Shown piece after piece: positions 17,843 through 25,790 of a stretch of DNA of 62,869 nt. Position 1 is the stretch's first letter. Each line of letters opens with the position of its first letter. This DNA comes from Bacteroidales bacterium (GTDB lineage: Bacteria; Bacteroidota; Bacteroidia; Bacteroidales; GCA-2748055). The DNA lies in contig JAGLOO010000029.1 in the NCBI GenBank assembly GCA_023138875.1, positions 1-62,869 of the forward strand, read 5' to 3'. The notes under the pieces were generated by a model that saw only the letters and a program-made list of their open reading frames with translations, was not told the origin of the DNA and did not search any database. A program made the position numbers and the translations under genes.

Positions 17843-18464
17843 TATAGCTCACATATCGCAAATCAATGAAGCTCTTCAACAAGGAGCCGAATTGATTGAG
17901 GTGAGGCTGGATCTTATCAGGGAAGATCCAGGGGAGATCTTTTCCGGCATTCCCGGACATATGAAGACCATTGCCACCTGCAGGTCCGATGGGTACAATG
18001 ACAATGAAAGAAAGGTACTGCTGAAAGCATGCATGGATCTGGGTGCATCCTTTATAGACATTGAGTTAGAGTCGTCACCAGGATATGCATCGGAACTAAT
18101 ATACCATGCACAGGAGTGTGCAACTGATGTGATTGTATCCTATCATAATTTTGGCATGACCCCGGACCGGGATGAGTTGAGGGGCATTATGGACAAGTGT
18201 TATAAATTGGGAGGCAATATTGCTAAAATTGCTACCACGGTTAACTCAAGAGAGGATTTGAATAGCCTGTTATCCATGTATGAATTGCCCGGTAGAAAAG
18301 TGGTGATCGGCATGGGAGGTCCGGGTCGTATTACAAGGGTTATGGCTCCATATCTTGGAGCAGAATTTACTTTTGCGTCCATTGGAGGAGGTGGAGAAAC
18401 TGCACCAGGTCAGATGACTGTGAGCCAGTTGAATGATATATACAAAGTGATTGATAAAACATGA
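17829..18464 (+). CDS. aroD: Type I 3-dehydroquinate dehydratase
   Basis: Third step of the shikimate pathway via a Schiff-base lysine. The residues expected of the type I enzyme are present: VRLDLI (near 24), ATCRSDG (near 49), VSYHNF with the active-site His (near 98), NIAKIATTV carrying the Schiff-base Lys (near 134), and the C-terminal GGETAPGQMTV loop. The protein is 211 residues, shorter than E. coli AroD (~252) but typical for the phylum. It overlaps aroB by 14 bases and aroC by 4 (ATGA), consistent with coupled translation. Confidence 0.93.
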   Translation: MICVSIAHISQINEALQQGAELIEVRLDLIREDPGEIFSGIPGHMKTIATCRSDGYNDNERKVLLKACMDLGASFIDIELESSPGYASELIYHAQECATDVIVSYHNFGMTPDRDELRGIMDKCYKLGGNIAKIATTVNSREDLNSLLSMYELPGRKVVIGMGGPGRITRVMAPYLGAEFTFASIGGGGETAPGQMTVSQLNDIYKVIDKT

Positions 18465-19471
18465 ACACATTCGGTAAGTTTTTCAGAATCAGTATATTTG
18501 GGGAATCTCATGGGGAGTCTGTGGGTATTGTCATAGATGGATGTCCTGCTGGCATTCCCCTGAAGTACTCCGATTTTAACGAGGACTTTTCCAGGAGGAA
18601 AAGCGGGGCTAAGGGAACCACACCCCGGCGGGAAGCAGACATTCCACGGATCATGAGCGGGGTGTTCAACGAGCGTACCACCGGTGCACCCATCATGATC
18701 ATGTTTGAAAATACGAATATCCGTTCCGGGGATTACAGCATATTGAAGGATATTCCCAGGCCGGGACATGCCGATTTAACTGCCCATCAGAAATTTGGAG
18801 GATATCAGGATTATCGCGGGGGAGGCCATTTTTCCGGGCGACTCACGCTGGGTCTTGTAGCTGCCGGGATCATTGCAAAAAAAATCATCGATCCCATGCA
18901 GGTGTCAGGTACCATTCTGGAAATAGGAGGCAGCAGGGATATTGAGGCCGCCATTGACACGGCCGTGAAGCAGCAGGACTCCATCGGGGGGATTGTCGAA
19001 TGCACAATCAAAGAGGTGCCCGTTGCACTTGGAGAACCTTTCTTTGACTCGCTGGAAGCAGTCCTGAGTCACATGGTTTTTTCCATTCCGGCCATCAAAG
19101 GCATAGAATTCGGATCAGGTTTTCATGCTGCAAAAATGAGAGGAAGCCAGCACAATGATAATATCGTGACTACCGATGGTGCCACTGAAACCAACCACGC
19201 TGGAGGGATCAACGGAGGGATCTCCAATGGAAATGAAATTGTTTTCAGAGTGGCTGTTAAACCCACATCGAGCACCCAGCAGACACAGCGTACAATGAAT
19301 CTGAAGTCCGGTGAGATGGAGAACCTTGTTATAGAGGGCAGGCATGATACCTGTATTGCCCTGCGTATGCCGGTGGTGGTAGAGGCGGCAGCTGCCATTG
19401 TTATGGCAGATTTCATGCTGCAATCTCAGCAGGTAAATAGAGTAAATGAACCAAAAACCAGAATAGAGTAA
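18461..19471 (+). CDS. aroC: Chorismate synthase
   Basis: Makes chorismate from EPSP using reduced FMN. Signature stretches are visible: FRISIFGESHGESVGIVIDG at residues 6-25, RRKSGAKGTTPRREAD near 46, DYRGGGHFSGRLT near 124, NHAGGINGGISNGNE near 244 and the C-terminal RHDTCIALRMPVVVEAAAAIVMAD. At 336 residues it is slightly shorter than the E. coli enzyme. The upstream genes aroA (EPSP synthase), aroE and aroK are not in this operon and must lie elsewhere. Confidence 0.96.
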   Translation: MNTFGKFFRISIFGESHGESVGIVIDGCPAGIPLKYSDFNEDFSRRKSGAKGTTPRREADIPRIMSGVFNERTTGAPIMIMFENTNIRSGDYSILKDIPRPGHADLTAHQKFGGYQDYRGGGHFSGRLTLGLVAAGIIAKKIIDPMQVSGTILEIGGSRDIEAAIDTAVKQQDSIGGIVECTIKEVPVALGEPFFDSLEAVLSHMVFSIPAIKGIEFGSGFHAAKMRGSQHNDNIVTTDGATETNHAGGINGGISNGNEIVFRVAVKPTSSTQQTQRTMNLKSGEMENLVIEGRHDTCIALRMPVVVEAAAAIVMADFMLQSQQVNRVNEPKTRIE

Positions 19472-19472
19472 C

Positions 19473-20255
19473 ATGCGCATAGCAATCATAGGAGCCGGAA
19501 ATATGGGCTCATGGCTGGTAGAATCTCTCTGCCTGGATTATGAAGTAGGTATTTACGATATGGATCGCAGTAAGCTGAAGTATTTTTTCAACTCAAGAAA
19601 ATTCCTGTACTACGAGGAGATCCTGGATTTTTCACCGGATCTCTTGATCAATGCGGTCAGTCTGGATAAGACCATCGTACTTTTCAATGAAATCATCTCT
19701 TACCTTCCTGAAAACTGTATCATAGCAGATATCACTTCGGTTAAAAGCGGGCTCGCGGAGTATTATAAGAAGCTTGGAAGGCGTTTTGTATCCACACACC
19801 CGATGTTCGGGCCCACTTTTGGCAATGTGAAGGATCTGAGCAATGAGAATGCAATCATTATCTCCGAATCAGATGAGGAAGGCAAAACCTTTTTCAGGGA
19901 TTTTTATGAGGGATTGAAAATAAAATTACATGAGTATTCTTTCCAGAAACACGATGAGACCATTGCATATTCACTCTCCATTCCATTTTCCTCTACCATG
20001 GTATTTGCAGCCTGCATGAAGGAGCAGGAGGCTCCTGGCACCACCTTCAAAAAGCATTTTAGTATTGCAGAGGGGCTCCTGTCGGAGGACGATTATCTGC
20101 TGTCAGAGATTCTGTTAAGTCCTTACAGCCTCGATCAGGTAGAAAGGATCAGCGACCAGATGCAGGCCCTGATCGCGATGATCAAAGCACGTGATAAAGA
20201 ACAGCTAAAGGAATTCTTTCAAATGTTGAGAACCAACATTGGGCTGGAATCTTAA
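19473..20255 (+). CDS. tyrA: Prephenate dehydrogenase
   Basis: Oxidative decarboxylation of prephenate to 4-hydroxyphenylpyruvate for tyrosine. A dinucleotide-binding fold (IAIIGAGNMGSWLVESL) starts the protein. Family motifs follow: ADITSVKSGL near 89, STHPMFGPTFG near 108 and the substrate-pocket EYSFQKHDETIAYSLSIPF near 150. There is no ACT or chorismate mutase domain, so it is a stand-alone dehydrogenase of 260 residues. It ends the operon and its last 51 bases overlap the end of tilS on the other strand, so no terminator lies between the two genes. Confidence 0.9.
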   Translation: MRIAIIGAGNMGSWLVESLCLDYEVGIYDMDRSKLKYFFNSRKFLYYEEILDFSPDLLINAVSLDKTIVLFNEIISYLPENCIIADITSVKSGLAEYYKKLGRRFVSTHPMFGPTFGNVKDLSNENAIIISESDEEGKTFFRDFYEGLKIKLHEYSFQKHDETIAYSLSIPFSSTMVFAACMKEQEAPGTTFKKHFSIAEGLLSEDDYLLSEILLSPYSLDQVERISDQMQALIAMIKARDKEQLKEFFQMLRTNIGLES

Positions 20256-21563
20256 CAGAAGAATCCTGGAGGTTTTCTCTGTAATCTTGAATCGGTTATC
20301 GATCCGGTGTCCCATGATCCAAATGATCTTATTCCCGGAGGCCAAGATCCAGGTGCGCTCTTTTTCCGGTACAGAAATCTTTTCATCAACAAAGAAATCA
20401 CTCAGTTTCTTCATCTGATTCATGCCCAGGGGGTAGAAATAATCACCGTGCAACCAGTGGCGTATGGTGAGTGGGAACTGGATCTTAGCATGATCGAGAC
20501 AGGCGATCTGTTGATCATCAGGGATCTCATTCAGTTCACTTCTGTCCAATTCCTCTACATCCATAGGGAAGGGGAGGGATGAGAGGTTTTCCGGATTGTC
20601 GAGGTAATACCGATCGAATGTCTTCCGGATGGATTCAACGAGGATGAGCTGGTCACGGTCCTTGTAGAGCTGGTGGGTGGTGGAGATCGATTGCCGACCG
20701 GGTTCCGCATCCATGATCTTTTCAATACCTTCACACTGGGACGTGGTAAATCCGAAAGGTGAGAACAGTTCGTATAGCCAGGTCCGAATGGGAGAGAGCG
20801 ATTTCAATTTTGCTATTTCAATGCGTATCCGGTCAGTTCCCCTTTCAAACAACTCCTTTCGGGTAAGGTCAACAGATTGTATGAATATGGCATGTGACTC
20901 AGAGAGCCTGCTCATGTTCTGGGCCATGGTTTCAACAAATCCTGGATTGACCTGTTCCATGATCGGTATCACATCATGGCGGATCTTATTCCTCCTGTAT
21001 TTTGTCTCCCGGTTGCTGGAATCTTCCCGAAAGGCCAGTTGATTCCCGTTGGTGTACGCTATAATATCCTGCCGTGAGGCAAAAAGAAGTGGACGGATGA
21101 TGTTCCTGTTCCTGGGTGGGATCCCTGACAATCCCCTGATACCGGTACCGCGTGATAGGTTCAGGAGAAATGTTTCCACCGAGTCGTTCTTGTTGTGGGC
21201 GGTAGCCACTGCGTCGTAGGAGTGTTGCTGGAGAAGCTCCTCAAACCATGAATATCTGAGTTCCCTTGCAGCCATTTGAACAGAAATCCCCTTTTCTCTG
21301 ACGACCTCTTCCACATTGAATCGTTTCACATATACCGGCATCTCCAGTTTTGCAGCCAGTGACCTGACGAACACCTCATCGGATTCTGAATCTTCGCCAC
21401 GTAACTGGAAATTACAATGGGCAATTGCAGAGGTATAATCCGCTTCAAAAAAGAGATGCGCCATGACCACCGAATCGATTCCCCCGCTTACGGCAAGAAG
21501 GAGCTGATCACCGTATTTGCATAGCTCATTCTTTTCAATATGCGCCTGAAATGCTTTCAGCAT
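20205..21563 (-). CDS. tilS: tRNA(Ile)-lysidine synthetase
   Basis: Modifies C34 of the CAU-anticodon tRNA-Ile to lysidine, changing both decoding and charging. The PP-loop ATPase signature reads LLAVSGGIDSVVMAHLF near residue 22. It is followed by NFQLRGEDSESDEVF, ATAHNKNDSVETFLLNLSRGTGIRGL (near 119) and REDSSNRETKYRRNKIRH (near 175). The C-terminal TilS domain is present (LRHWLHGDYFYPLGM-like region near 365). It is 452 residues, normal length. It stands 15 bases after ahpC on the same strand. Confidence 0.95.
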   Translation of the reverse strand: MLKAFQAHIEKNELCKYGDQLLLAVSGGIDSVVMAHLFFEADYTSAIAHCNFQLRGEDSESDEVFVRSLAAKLEMPVYVKRFNVEEVVREKGISVQMAARELRYSWFEELLQQHSYDAVATAHNKNDSVETFLLNLSRGTGIRGLSGIPPRNRNIIRPLLFASRQDIIAYTNGNQLAFREDSSNRETKYRRNKIRHDVIPIMEQVNPGFVETMAQNMSRLSESHAIFIQSVDLTRKELFERGTDRIRIEIAKLKSLSPIRTWLYELFSPFGFTTSQCEGIEKIMDAEPGRQSISTTHQLYKDRDQLILVESIRKTFDRYYLDNPENLSSLPFPMDVEELDRSELNEIPDDQQIACLDHAKIQFPLTIRHWLHGDYFYPLGMNQMKKLSDFFVDEKISVPEKERTWILASGNKIIWIMGHRIDNRFKITEKTSRILLLRFQPNVGSQHLKEFL

Positions 21564-21577
21564 TACGGTAAGTTAGT

Positions 21578-22213
21578 CTATGCTTTGTCGCCAAGGTATG
21601 AGGCGATACTATCCTGGGTTTCCTTCAAGGCTTTGTCACCTTTTTGCCAGTTGGCAGGACAAACCTCTCCATATTCTTCACTATACTGAAGGGCATCAAC
21701 CATCCTGATGACTTCATCAACATTTCGGCCAAGGGGCATGTCGTTCACCACCTGGTGGCGCACAACACCTTCTTTATCAATGAGAAATAGTCCGCGGTAT
21801 GCTTCAGGTACACCGGTAAATACAGACTCGCCATCCTCTGTGTACTCCCATGTTCCGGCCAGTACATCATAGTTTTCAGCTATGGTCATGGCATTGTCTG
21901 CGACCAGGGGATATTTGACACCTTTGATTCCCCCATCTTTTAACTCGGTCTGAAGCCATTTCCAGTGTGAGTATTTCGAATCCACAGAGCAACCAACTAC
22001 TGCCACACCTCTTTTCTCAAACTCATCCATTTTATCCTGAAATGCAATGATTTCGGTGGGGCAAACAAATGTAAAATCTGCAGGATAGAAATAGAAAATC
22101 ACATGCTTATTTCCCACAAATTGATCCAGTGAAAACTCTTCAACCATCTCACCTCCATTTACTACAGCCGGAGCGCTGAATGTCGGTGCTTTTTTTCCAA
22201 CTAAAACTGCCAT
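21578..22213 (-). CDS. ahpC: 2-Cys peroxiredoxin (AhpC/Prx1 type)
   Basis: Thiol peroxidase that reduces hydrogen peroxide and alkyl hydroperoxides. The peroxidatic Cys lies in FYPADFTFVCPTEIIAFQ (near residue 50) and the resolving Cys in GEVCPANW (near 170). The substrate-channel Arg region (PEAYRGLFLID) is present. Length 211 with a C-terminal YLGDKA tail. No ahpF is adjacent, so electrons may come from thioredoxin. No clear Bacteroidota -7 box could be found in the 60-base gap upstream. Confidence 0.93.
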   Translation of the reverse strand: MAVLVGKKAPTFSAPAVVNGGEMVEEFSLDQFVGNKHVIFYFYPADFTFVCPTEIIAFQDKMDEFEKRGVAVVGCSVDSKYSHWKWLQTELKDGGIKGVKYPLVADNAMTIAENYDVLAGTWEYTEDGESVFTGVPEAYRGLFLIDKEGVVRHQVVNDMPLGRNVDEVIRMVDALQYSEEYGEVCPANWQKGDKALKETQDSIASYLGDKA

Positions 22214-22273
22214 TTTACTATTTTTAAGGGATTAATAATACCAATTAACAACCAACACCGGGTTGTGGTTCAA

Positions 22274-24199
22274 TTATAATCCCAGCATTTCGGGTCCCTG
22301 ATTAAATACGATGTCCACTGGTATGCTCAGATCTTTGAGCCTGTCCAGGTCAGCTTGTAACTCCTCCCTGATAAATCCCTTCTCTTCCACCAGCCTTTTG
22401 GCCAGTTCATAGTTGCCATCTCCCTGGGTAGTGAGGATCAGATTGGCCAGGCTGTTCATGGCGTGCTGCATCTTTTCAAAATCGATTCGGTATGTGCCGT
22501 TCCCCGGGTCCTTTGAAAAGGCCCCCATCTCCTGGAAATAGTAAAACCTGATCATATTGGCCTTTCCGTGCGAACTGGCCGCACCAAACCTGATGCTTCT
22601 GAATATGCTGGCCATAAATGTTACATAGTTATCCATCAGGTCTTTCTCTTCCATCATCCCCATTTCCTTCATCTGGGTGATCAGATAAAGGCTCAGTATG
22701 TCTGCCTTGCCTTCCTCAAGTGCACTGTACTGTTCCTTCAATGAGAAGCGCACCGTACCACTGCCATCGATGGTCTGTTTGATCCCAAGTCCGTGTGCAA
22801 CCTCATGATACATGATGTTTTCAAAGAAAGCGTCGAAGGTCACATGTTCACGCTGTTCCTCTGCAATGAGTATGTTGCTGATGGGGACAAGGATCTTCTC
22901 GAATTTATACCTGATGGCATTTTTTAGCTGGAGCTTCCTGGATCCTTTGTTGGCATGGACCCTCACGTCATTGGGCAGGTTGATAGCGATGGTTTTACTG
23001 CCTGCATTGCAATCGCCTGCGTAGTAAACCACATCATATGCTCCAAGGTCAGAATTCTTGCCAGGAATTTCCCGTTTATAGTCGTCAGAAACTGGCAGGC
23101 TGTTCTGCATCTGCGGAAGTACAGAGTTGATATAGGATAGTTTTTCACTCCAGGCTTTATCCTTGATAAGTATAAACGATTCATGCGCTGCTTTATAGTT
23201 GAACAATGCATCTTCGTAATTTTCAATAGGTCCCACTACAAAATCAATAACATTGTCCTTCATATCCATCCAGGCCATATCCGATGGGTAGTAATCATCG
23301 GTTAGAAGAGCCTCTGCTCTCAACTGCAGATATTTTTTGAAACCTTCATCTTCAGCCAGGTCGGCTGCCTTCTTTATGAGTGAGGCTGCCTTTTCAACCT
23401 GGTCGGCATAAGCAACATGATAGGGAACGACCTGCAGGTTTCCCTCACTGTTTCTGGTTATCAAAGTATAGAGGCTGGTTTTTGTGTCATCATCCAGTGA
23501 TTCAAATTCTTCCAGGGTCATATCCGGTGGATAGTATCCCGATCCTGCCGGTTTCTGACCGTAATCGGATAGATAGGGAAGGTTTCCATTGAGTCGTTCC
23601 CACGGACCGTAATTGATTTTAAAGAACCTGATCACATACTCGTTCACCATAGAGCTCAAAGCGGCTTCCCTGTCCGGGAATACCTGGTCCCAGTAGATAT
23701 CCTCCATGATCTCAGCCACCTGGAAAAGCAATCTCAGCAGCTCTTTCTGTTTGTCGGAAAGAGCAGATATGTCTGCGGTTAGATCCACTTCAACATATTC
23801 ATTGGTTTTTCTTTCCATCATAGAGTCAAAGAGTTCAAGAATGATGCTTTTTCCCAGACTTCCGATCTCCAGAACAAGTGTCTGGTCTGATTTTCGAAAG
23901 ATCATTCCCGTAACAGTAACATCTCTTTCCAGGGGAAAACTGGTCAGGAAGGCCACCTGCTGATCATCCTCTGATGTACGTTCAATGGTATACATCTCAC
24001 CTTCCAGTTCAACAGCATCATCCATCAGCCTGAGAAATATAGACCTGGGAGAAGTATAGCTGAAGGCTTCGCCATCGGCTATCTCGAAAATGGGCAAAGT
24101 GCCTGCAAAAAGGTCGTACATGGCTTCCTTCTCATTGCATCCCTGGAAGACCAGAAAAAAACCGGCAATGATGGCGGGGAATAAGGAACGTAGTTTCAT
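22274..24199 (-). CDS. M49-like zinc metallopeptidase lipoprotein
   Basis: 641 residues with a lipobox (LVFQGC, Cys near 21), so lipid-anchored in the envelope. A zinc site is visible near residue 463 as YHEVAHGLG, with a second motif EEGKADILSLY about 35 residues later. This resembles the HExxxH...EExxAE arrangement of dipeptidyl peptidase III (family M49), but the first motif is the five-residue HExxH form. The N-terminal half is acidic and helical. The long region from 140 on resembles the DPP III/Nudix-associated M49 group. Substrate unknown; probably degrades oligopeptides outside the inner membrane. Confidence 0.7.
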   Translation of the reverse strand: MKLRSLFPAIIAGFFLVFQGCNEKEAMYDLFAGTLPIFEIADGEAFSYTSPRSIFLRLMDDAVELEGEMYTIERTSEDDQQVAFLTSFPLERDVTVTGMIFRKSDQTLVLEIGSLGKSIILELFDSMMERKTNEYVEVDLTADISALSDKQKELLRLLFQVAEIMEDIYWDQVFPDREAALSSMVNEYVIRFFKINYGPWERLNGNLPYLSDYGQKPAGSGYYPPDMTLEEFESLDDDTKTSLYTLITRNSEGNLQVVPYHVAYADQVEKAASLIKKAADLAEDEGFKKYLQLRAEALLTDDYYPSDMAWMDMKDNVIDFVVGPIENYEDALFNYKAAHESFILIKDKAWSEKLSYINSVLPQMQNSLPVSDDYKREIPGKNSDLGAYDVVYYAGDCNAGSKTIAINLPNDVRVHANKGSRKLQLKNAIRYKFEKILVPISNILIAEEQREHVTFDAFFENIMYHEVAHGLGIKQTIDGSGTVRFSLKEQYSALEEGKADILSLYLITQMKEMGMMEEKDLMDNYVTFMASIFRSIRFGAASSHGKANMIRFYYFQEMGAFSKDPGNGTYRIDFEKMQHAMNSLANLILTTQGDGNYELAKRLVEEKGFIREELQADLDRLKDLSIPVDIVFNQGPEMLGL

Positions 24200-24225
24200 G
24201 ACTATATGATTTAGGTTTAAAGCAG

Positions 24226-25698
24226 CTAATAAGCCTTGGCAATAACGATACGCTGACTGGATGGTTTACCGCTTACCACACACTTTCCCAATTCTTTTTC
24301 ACCGTCCAGTGGCAGGCATCGAATGGTAGCTTTTGTCTCCTTGATCCTGTCCTCGGATTCTTTTGTTCCGTCCCAATGTGCCAGAGCAAATCCTCCTTTG
24401 TTCTCAAGGACATCTACCAACTCTTCCCAGTTTTCAACCCGGTGGGTATTTTTGCTCCTGAAATCCAGTGCCTTTTGGTAGATGGTTTCCTGAATTTCAT
24501 CCAACAAAGCGGCAATATGCGTTGCAATTCCTTCCTGTGGAAGTATCGTTTTCTCAAGTGTATCCCGTCTGGCAAGTTCAATGGTTCCCTTTTCAATGTC
24601 TCTGGGACCGATAGCAATTCTTAAAGGTACGCCTTTCAGTTCATACTCCGCAAATTTCCAGCCCGGTTTATGGGTGTCCCGATCATCGAACTTTACCGAG
24701 ATCCCCAGGGCGGTCAGCTGGGCCTTGATCTTTAGTGCTGCTTCTGCAATGGGGGGGGACTTCTCGCTTCCTTTGTATATGGGTACGATCACCACCTGAA
24801 TGGGAGCCACCCTGGGTGGTAATATGAGTCCATTGTTATCTGAGTGAGCCATGATCAGTGCACCGATCATTCGGGTGGTCATTCCCCAGGAAGTTGCCCA
24901 GACATAATCCAGTTTTCCATCTTTGTTGGTAAACTGTACATCAAAGGCTTTTGCAAAATTCTGCCCCAGGAAATGTGAGGTACCCGCCTGCAGGGCTTTG
25001 CCATCCTGCATGAGTGCCTCAAGAGTCATTGTTTCAACGGCTCCTGCAAATTTCTCCGACTCAGTTTTATATCCAACCAGGACCGGAATTCCCAGGAACT
25101 TTTCGGCAAATTCTGCATACACCCCGACCATCTGCATGGTTTCATCCTCAGCTTCTTTCCTTGTGGCATGCGCGGTGTGACCTTCCTGCCAGAGAAACTC
25201 GGTCGTACGCAGGAATAGCCTGGTACGCATCTCCCACCTGACCACATTGGCCCACTGGTTGATCAGAAGGGGCAGATCACGGTAGGATTGAATCCAGTTC
25301 TTATAGGTATTCCATATGATGGTCTCGGATGTAGGTCTTACGATCAGTTCTTCTTCCAGCTTTGCTTCCGGATCAACAATTATTTCTCCGGTCTCTTTAT
25401 CCGTTTTTAACCTGTAGTGCGTAACAACTGCACACTCTTTGGCAAAGCCCTCCACATGGTTAGCTTCCCTGCTAAAAAATGATTTAGGGATAAAAAGCGG
25501 AAAATATGCGTTCTCATGACCGGTCTCTTTGAACCTGCGATCCAGCTCTTCCTTCATCTTTTCCCAGATGGCATACCCATAGGGTTTGATGACCATACAA
25601 CCCCTGACTGCCGAATTCTCAGCCAGTCCTGATTTCAACACCAGATCGTTATACCACTGCGCATAGTTTTCTTCTTTGCTGGTTAATACTTTGGCCAT
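24226..25698 (-). CDS. proS: Prolyl-tRNA synthetase, archaeal/eukaryal type
   Basis: Class II aminoacyl-tRNA synthetase of 490 residues, the ProS type 3 form without the bacterial editing insertion. Motif 2 lies in [23 protein letters not shown], preceded by [10 protein letters not shown], and class-specific [16 protein letters not shown] follows near 245. The anticodon-binding domain begins near 300 ([12 protein letters not shown]), with a conserved [20 protein letters not shown], and the C-terminal zinc-binding-type domain ends at residues near KAY. Use of this archaeal-like ProRS is normal in Bacteroidota. Confidence 0.96.
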   Translation of the reverse strand: MAKVLTSKEENYAQWYNDLVLKSGLAENSAVRGCMVIKPYGYAIWEKMKEELDRRFKETGHENAYFPLFIPKSFFSREANHVEGFAKECAVVTHYRLKTDKETGEIIVDPEAKLEEELIVRPTSETIIWNTYKNWIQSYRDLPLLINQWANVVRWEMRTRLFLRTTEFLWQEGHTAHATRKEAEDETMQMVGVYAEFAEKFLGIPVLVGYKTESEKFAGAVETMTLEALMQDGKALQAGTSHFLGQNFAKAFDVQFTNKDGKLDYVWATSWGMTTRMIGALIMAHSDNNGLILPPRVAPIQVVIVPIYKGSEKSPPIAEAALKIKAQLTALGISVKFDDRDTHKPGWKFAEYELKGVPLRIAIGPRDIEKGTIELARRDTLEKTILPQEGIATHIAALLDEIQETIYQKALDFRSKNTHRVENWEELVDVLENKGGFALAHWDGTKESEDRIKETKATIRCLPLDGEKELGKCVVSGKPSSQRIVIAKAY

Positions 25699-25790
25699 TT
25701 GCTATGTATTTGGTTTGATTAAAACGGATCTCCCGGAGGAGCTCAAAATATGAGTTACAAAGAAAGGAAAAAAAGTGAAGTGTTGAAGTG

